Shown here one piece after another: positions 62,633 through 64,000 of a DNA stretch of 64,000 nt. Source of the stretch: Methanospirillum stamsii. Its GTDB lineage: Archaea; Halobacteriota; Methanomicrobia; Methanomicrobiales; Methanospirillaceae. Where the stretch lies: contig NZ_CP176366.1 in assembly GCF_046244385.1 (NCBI RefSeq), positions 1,922,001 to 1,986,000 of the forward strand, in the 5' to 3' direction. The notes below the pieces were generated by a model. The model did not search any database. It saw only the letters and a list, made by a program, of their open reading frames with translations, and was not told the DNA's origin. The first letter of the stretch is position 1, and every line of letters starts with the position of its first letter. The translations under genes were made by a program, and so were the position numbers.

Positions 62633-62689
62633 GAACCGAACATCGTGTCCGGATGCGCTGACCGGGATTCAGGACGTGATGTTCGGTTC
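62633..62689. other. Candidate attachment site (attP-like inverted repeat)
   Basis: GAACCGAACATC at 62633-62644 and its perfect complement GATGTTCGGTTC at 62678-62689 flank the copy junction at 62653. The arms extend imperfectly (GTGTCC versus ACGTCC). Only the right arm is kept at the host-left junction (47722-47733), as expected if crossover falls between the arms. It lies about 45 bp from the integrase start. Confidence 0.6.
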
Positions 62690-62776
62690 CCTGTCGCTGA
62701 ATCGGTTGAATAACTCTTACATTCGCACGATTGTGTAAGTTGAATATTGTTGAGAGTGATGATTATCATTACTGTG

Positions 62777-62906
62777 GGGGACTCGCCCGGCTGTATGAGA
62801 TGATAGGGGGGAGTGTTGATGCTGCAACCTGCCCCACCCTCGGCTGTAAAGGACAGCCGACCCCCTCCGGTCAGAGCTGACCGGTCCATAAGAGAGGTGA
62901 GTCCCC
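62777..62906 (-). ncRNA. Structured segment E, second copy
   Basis: Identical to 47821-47950 as part of the direct repeat. Here it precedes the integrase gene in its own transcription direction. Confidence 0.5.
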
Positions 62907-63000
62907 TGAGAATAAGGTGCCGCACTCGTCCGGCATGGGTTCACACTGTGAATTACCACGGCGCAGAGATTTAATGATACTTTACAACCTATAGCAACAT

Positions 63001-63165
63001 ATGGAAATATTTACCCCGGAAGAAGTCGCGGAAATACTCAAAGTGACACCGTCTACTATTCGGAGATTGTGTAGAGAAAAAAAGATCCATCATTTTCGCA
63101 TTGGTGCGTTATATCGAATTACTGATGAAAACCTGAAAAAATACCTGGACGATAACATAGGTTGA
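63001..63165 (+). CDS. Excisionase-like HTH protein, second copy
   Basis: Identical to the gene at 48045, in the second repeat copy at the same offset from the junction. Supports true duplication of the element end. Confidence 0.82.
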   Translation: MEIFTPEEVAEILKVTPSTIRRLCREKKIHHFRIGALYRITDENLKKYLDDNIG

Positions 63166-63461
63166 AAAAAGATATTCCGGGTGACCCAGACCACGGGAAC
63201 CACCCCGTTTTTTGTTAATCACCCGGACACATACATATCAATCCAATCTGAAATAAAACAGCCGCAAAACAACACCATCCTTTTTGAATATTACCAGCCG
63301 GGCAACTGCAACCAGGAACACCGATATTCACAACCGGGTCTCATGTACTATCCTCCGATAAGGGAGAACAGGATAGGAACGGCCGCTCGAATCCATCTCG
63401 CGGCTCGCAGCGTAAATGAAACGAAACAAAAAGCACGCGCAGATATTAGATCCCAACCGCT

Positions 63462-63596
63462 CCCCGCTGGGCTCCCAGCGGGGGAAAGGGCATCGGTTGA
63501 CCTGCCGGACGGCCTCCCCTCCTGCCGGCCGGGAGAGTCAACTTATGCCCGAACTATCGGACCGGGGATCTGTTCGACGACAGGAGGCTTCAACCG
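63462..63596 (+). ncRNA. Structured segment A core, second copy
   Basis: Identical to 48506-48640 in the second direct-repeat copy. Confidence 0.5.
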
Positions 63597-64000
63597 AATG
63601 ATCATTTTACCCGAAAGAACCGACACCGGGAAATGTCTTACACCTGATGGAAGGGGAGCCGGGAAATAATATCATAGGATCCACTGGTGGCAACAGCCGG
63701 AACAAAATATCTTAACGGTCATAAGGGGGACGACAGCGTGACCAGTACGAAAAAATTTAAAAATGCCGTTTTCAACCGATTGAACAAAGGAAAGTACAGG
63801 TAACCCGCCCGCGAGGGCGGGAAAAATTTTTTTCCAGTGGAAATAGAGGTAGGATGAGTGGGATAAGTAGGATAAATAAGAGGAGTGGGATTAAGTAAAT
63901 ATTATAAAAATGGAGGCAGATGCGGAAGTCCATCTAACATGGTTGCATCTTTGCCATATTGGAGATCTACCCAATCAATATCAGTTACCATATCCGCAGT

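Larger units (their letters stand above)
47697..62652. mobile_element. 14,956-bp integrated element (integrase + PrimPol type)
   Basis: The boundary is set by a long direct repeat: sequence from 47697 recurs from 62653 on, and the bases just left differ (TT versus GG). The unit is 14,956 bp. It contains tyrosine integrase, PrimPol-helicase, two excisionase-like genes, a ribbon-helix-helix regulator, a possible structural module and many tiny genes, so it is a plasmid-, virus- or ICE-like integrated genome. Genes mostly read leftward. It was not possible to tell virus from plasmid. Confidence 0.85.
62653..64000 (+). repeat. Second copy of long direct repeat, continues past window
   Basis: Begins ATGCGCTGACCGGGATTC, as at 47697, and continues unchanged to the last base. 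It is therefore either the start of a second head-to-tail element or a long terminal repeat; only the next sequence can decide. Confidence 0.93.

Noticed and set aside
62590..62925. N-terminal extension of the integrase frame
   Set aside because: It reads through the att arms and segment E, and is present also at the left end without an integrase, so it is coincidentally open.

Overview
The window is a stretch of methanogenic archaeal chromosome, most likely a Methanomicrobiales member related to Methanospirillum. That placement is inferred from gene content: MfnA for methanofuran synthesis, DUF1890/DUF1894, Dph2, RIO2, DUF460, an NrpR effector domain, ArfC-type riboflavin/F420 pathway reductase, an intron-containing tRNA-Tyr, AT-rich TATA boxes, and short leaders or GGAGG/GGTG ribosome sites. 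No database search was possible.

Positions 1-47.7 kb are ordinary host chromosome, densely packed with short gaps and many 1-30 bp overlaps. In order: the start of an OLD-like ATPase/TOPRIM nuclease (cut by the left edge), valS, a PKD/TPR secreted protein, DUF92, a YchF/Obg-type GTPase, a sugar nucleotidyltransferase, a CBS-ParB protein, and a leftward housekeeping run (METTL5-type methylase, dph2, hpt, mfnA, ppsA). Next come tRNA-Tyr and tRNA-Asp, then a rightward cluster of four exported proteins (19.9-23.8 kb) and a leftward block thiL-DUF460-rio2. Then follow nadE, a cupin phosphoglucose isomerase, NrpR domain, rlmH, a transglutaminase-like protein and pncB. A complete 14-gene leftward operon (42.4-34.3 kb) has the gene order and cysteine motifs of an Mbh-type energy-conserving [NiFe] hydrogenase: Mrp-antiporter-like subunits first, hydrogenase module last. 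After it come a PUA/PP-loop protein, hisH, a lone receiver domain, an ArfC-type reductase, DUF1894/DUF1890 and a secreted protein with galaxin-like double-cysteine repeats.

Positions 47,697-62,652 are a 14,956-bp integrated element. Its first 1,348 bp recur, apparently identically, from 62,653 to the right edge, so at least part of a second head-to-tail copy follows. It carries a tyrosine integrase with a zinc-ribbon tail at its right end, a 1,043-residue PrimPol-helicase, long leftward operons of very small overlapping genes (several zinc-ribbon proteins, a glutaredoxin), two excisionase-like HTH proteins, a ribbon-helix-helix regulator with an operator-like repeat, and a three-gene module behind a strong TATA box that may encode structural or surface proteins. 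The att region at the copy-copy junction holds a 12-bp perfect inverted repeat.

The least explained part is a set of GC-rich, non-coding segments inside the element (47.82-47.95, 48.42-48.88, 51.44-52.40 and 54.59-54.95 kb), present on both strands. They share hairpins capped by the same GCTC tetraloop on changing stems and a 19-nt CGGCTGT..ACAGCCG hairpin. Two divergent copies show stem changes that preserve pairing. This suggests a family of structured RNAs (or single-strand DNA structures) belonging to the element, and it is the main candidate for something undescribed here.
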